Shown: piece after piece, positions 63,733-64,000 of the stretch
How positions within the stretch are numbered: the stretch's first letter is position 1
How the letters are laid out: the number at the start of each line of letters is the position of its first letter
Assembly (NCBI RefSeq): GCF_018130165.1
Contig: NZ_JAFCLZ010000006.1
Location: forward strand, 186,001 to 250,000
DNA length: 64,000 nt
From: Bradyrhizobium sp. JYMT SZCCT0180
Lineage (GTDB): Bacteria; Pseudomonadota; Alphaproteobacteria; Rhizobiales; Xanthobacteraceae
Reading direction: 5' to 3'
The notes under the pieces: generated by a model
Databases searched by the model: none
Told to the model about the DNA's origin: nothing
The model's input: the letters and a program-made list of their open reading frames with translations, nothing else
Program-made: the position numbers and the translations under genes

Positions 63733-64000
63733 ATGGCCCTGCTGCAAATCCTGCGTCCAACACTCCCGATCCTGATCGGTGCCTCCGTGATGCTGACCCT
63801 GAGCATGGGCCTGCGGCAGAGCTTTGGTATTTTCATGCAGCCGCTGACGAAGGACATCGGCATTTCGGTGTCGGACTTCACGTTGGCGCTGGCCGTGCAA
63901 AATCTCGCCTGGGGATTCCTGCAGCCGATCGCCGGCGCCATGACGGTGCGCTACGGCTTCCGCCCGATCATGATCGTGGGCACGCTGATGTACATCGTCG
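63733..64000 (+). CDS. MFS transporter, partial (3' end beyond right edge)
   Basis: The first 89 codons of a major facilitator transporter: helix 1 LPILIGASVMLTLSMGLRQSFGIF, a short loop DIGISVSDF, helix 2 AVQNLAWGFLQPIAGAMTVRYGFRPIMIVG. The segment between helices 2 and 3 matches the MFS GxxxDRxGRR signature loosely (MTVRYGFRP). It is the probable target of the divergent TetR gene; substrate unknown. Confidence 0.88.
   Translation, partial: MALLQILRPTLPILIGASVMLTLSMGLRQSFGIFMQPLTKDIGISVSDFTLALAVQNLAWGFLQPIAGAMTVRYGFRPIMIVGTLMYIV

Overview
The window looks like chromosome of a Bradyrhizobium or a close relative in the Nitrobacteraceae (Alphaproteobacteria). Support comes from high-GC coding sequence, a mipZ-panC pair, a divK-pleD pair, clpS-clpA, an EipB homologue, a phasin gene whose promoter carries a motif I recall for Bradyrhizobium PhaR, and several dispersed palindromic repeats I associate with this group.

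Region 1 (1-8.0 kb) is accessory DNA with visibly lower GC. A minus-strand phage remnant (terminase large subunit running off the left edge, a small terminase-linked protein, a broken HEPN-like gene and a broken serine recombinase) is followed by a minus-strand signalling block. That block holds an HWE histidine kinase, a receiver-only regulator, a CHASE3 histidine kinase and an orphan periplasmic binding protein, packed as one apparent operon and with no transporter genes. A tRNA-Gln closes the region at 8.0-8.1 kb.

Region 2 (8.5-24.8 kb) is metabolic. It carries a large acyl-CoA dehydrogenase, a MalY/PatB-type C-S lyase, an aldo/keto reductase, a Tat-exported PaoABC-like molybdenum aldehyde oxidoreductase divergent from a LysR regulator, an Orn/Lys/Arg decarboxylase coupled to a GNAT acetyltransferase, a TfoX-N protein with a second aldo/keto reductase, an EthD protein and a class I glutamine amidotransferase.

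Region 3 (24.8-28.9 kb) is repeat-rich. It holds a tiny membrane protein, an unrecognised HEATH-motif (zincin-like) protein, about 0.7 kb of dispersed repeats, a DUF599 membrane protein and a glutathione transferase. Region 4 (29-47.8 kb) is mostly core: DUF1489, panC, mipZ, a VWA protein, a DnaJ-like membrane protein, a D,D-carboxypeptidase with a SPOR domain, a phasin, a TadG-like VWA protein, clpS, clpA, a PilZ protein and two secreted TPR proteins.

Region 5 (47.7-64 kb) starts with a decayed response-regulator relic. It continues with a lytic transglycosylase, an APH-type kinase, AzlCD, a TctC binding protein, TrmO, a HIT protein, a FemAB-like acyltransferase, a glycerophosphodiesterase with RidA, EipB, DUF3572-dinB, divK-pleD, a beta-lactamase-fold hydrolase, and a TetR/MFS divergent pair whose MFS gene runs off the right edge.

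I found no CRISPR array, rRNA or complete insertion sequence. The least ordinary parts are the binding-protein/two-kinase block, the broken phage remnant with a HEPN-like motif, the zincin gene beside the repeat cluster, and the two PhaR-like sites on the phasin promoter. None of these is proven to be a new system.
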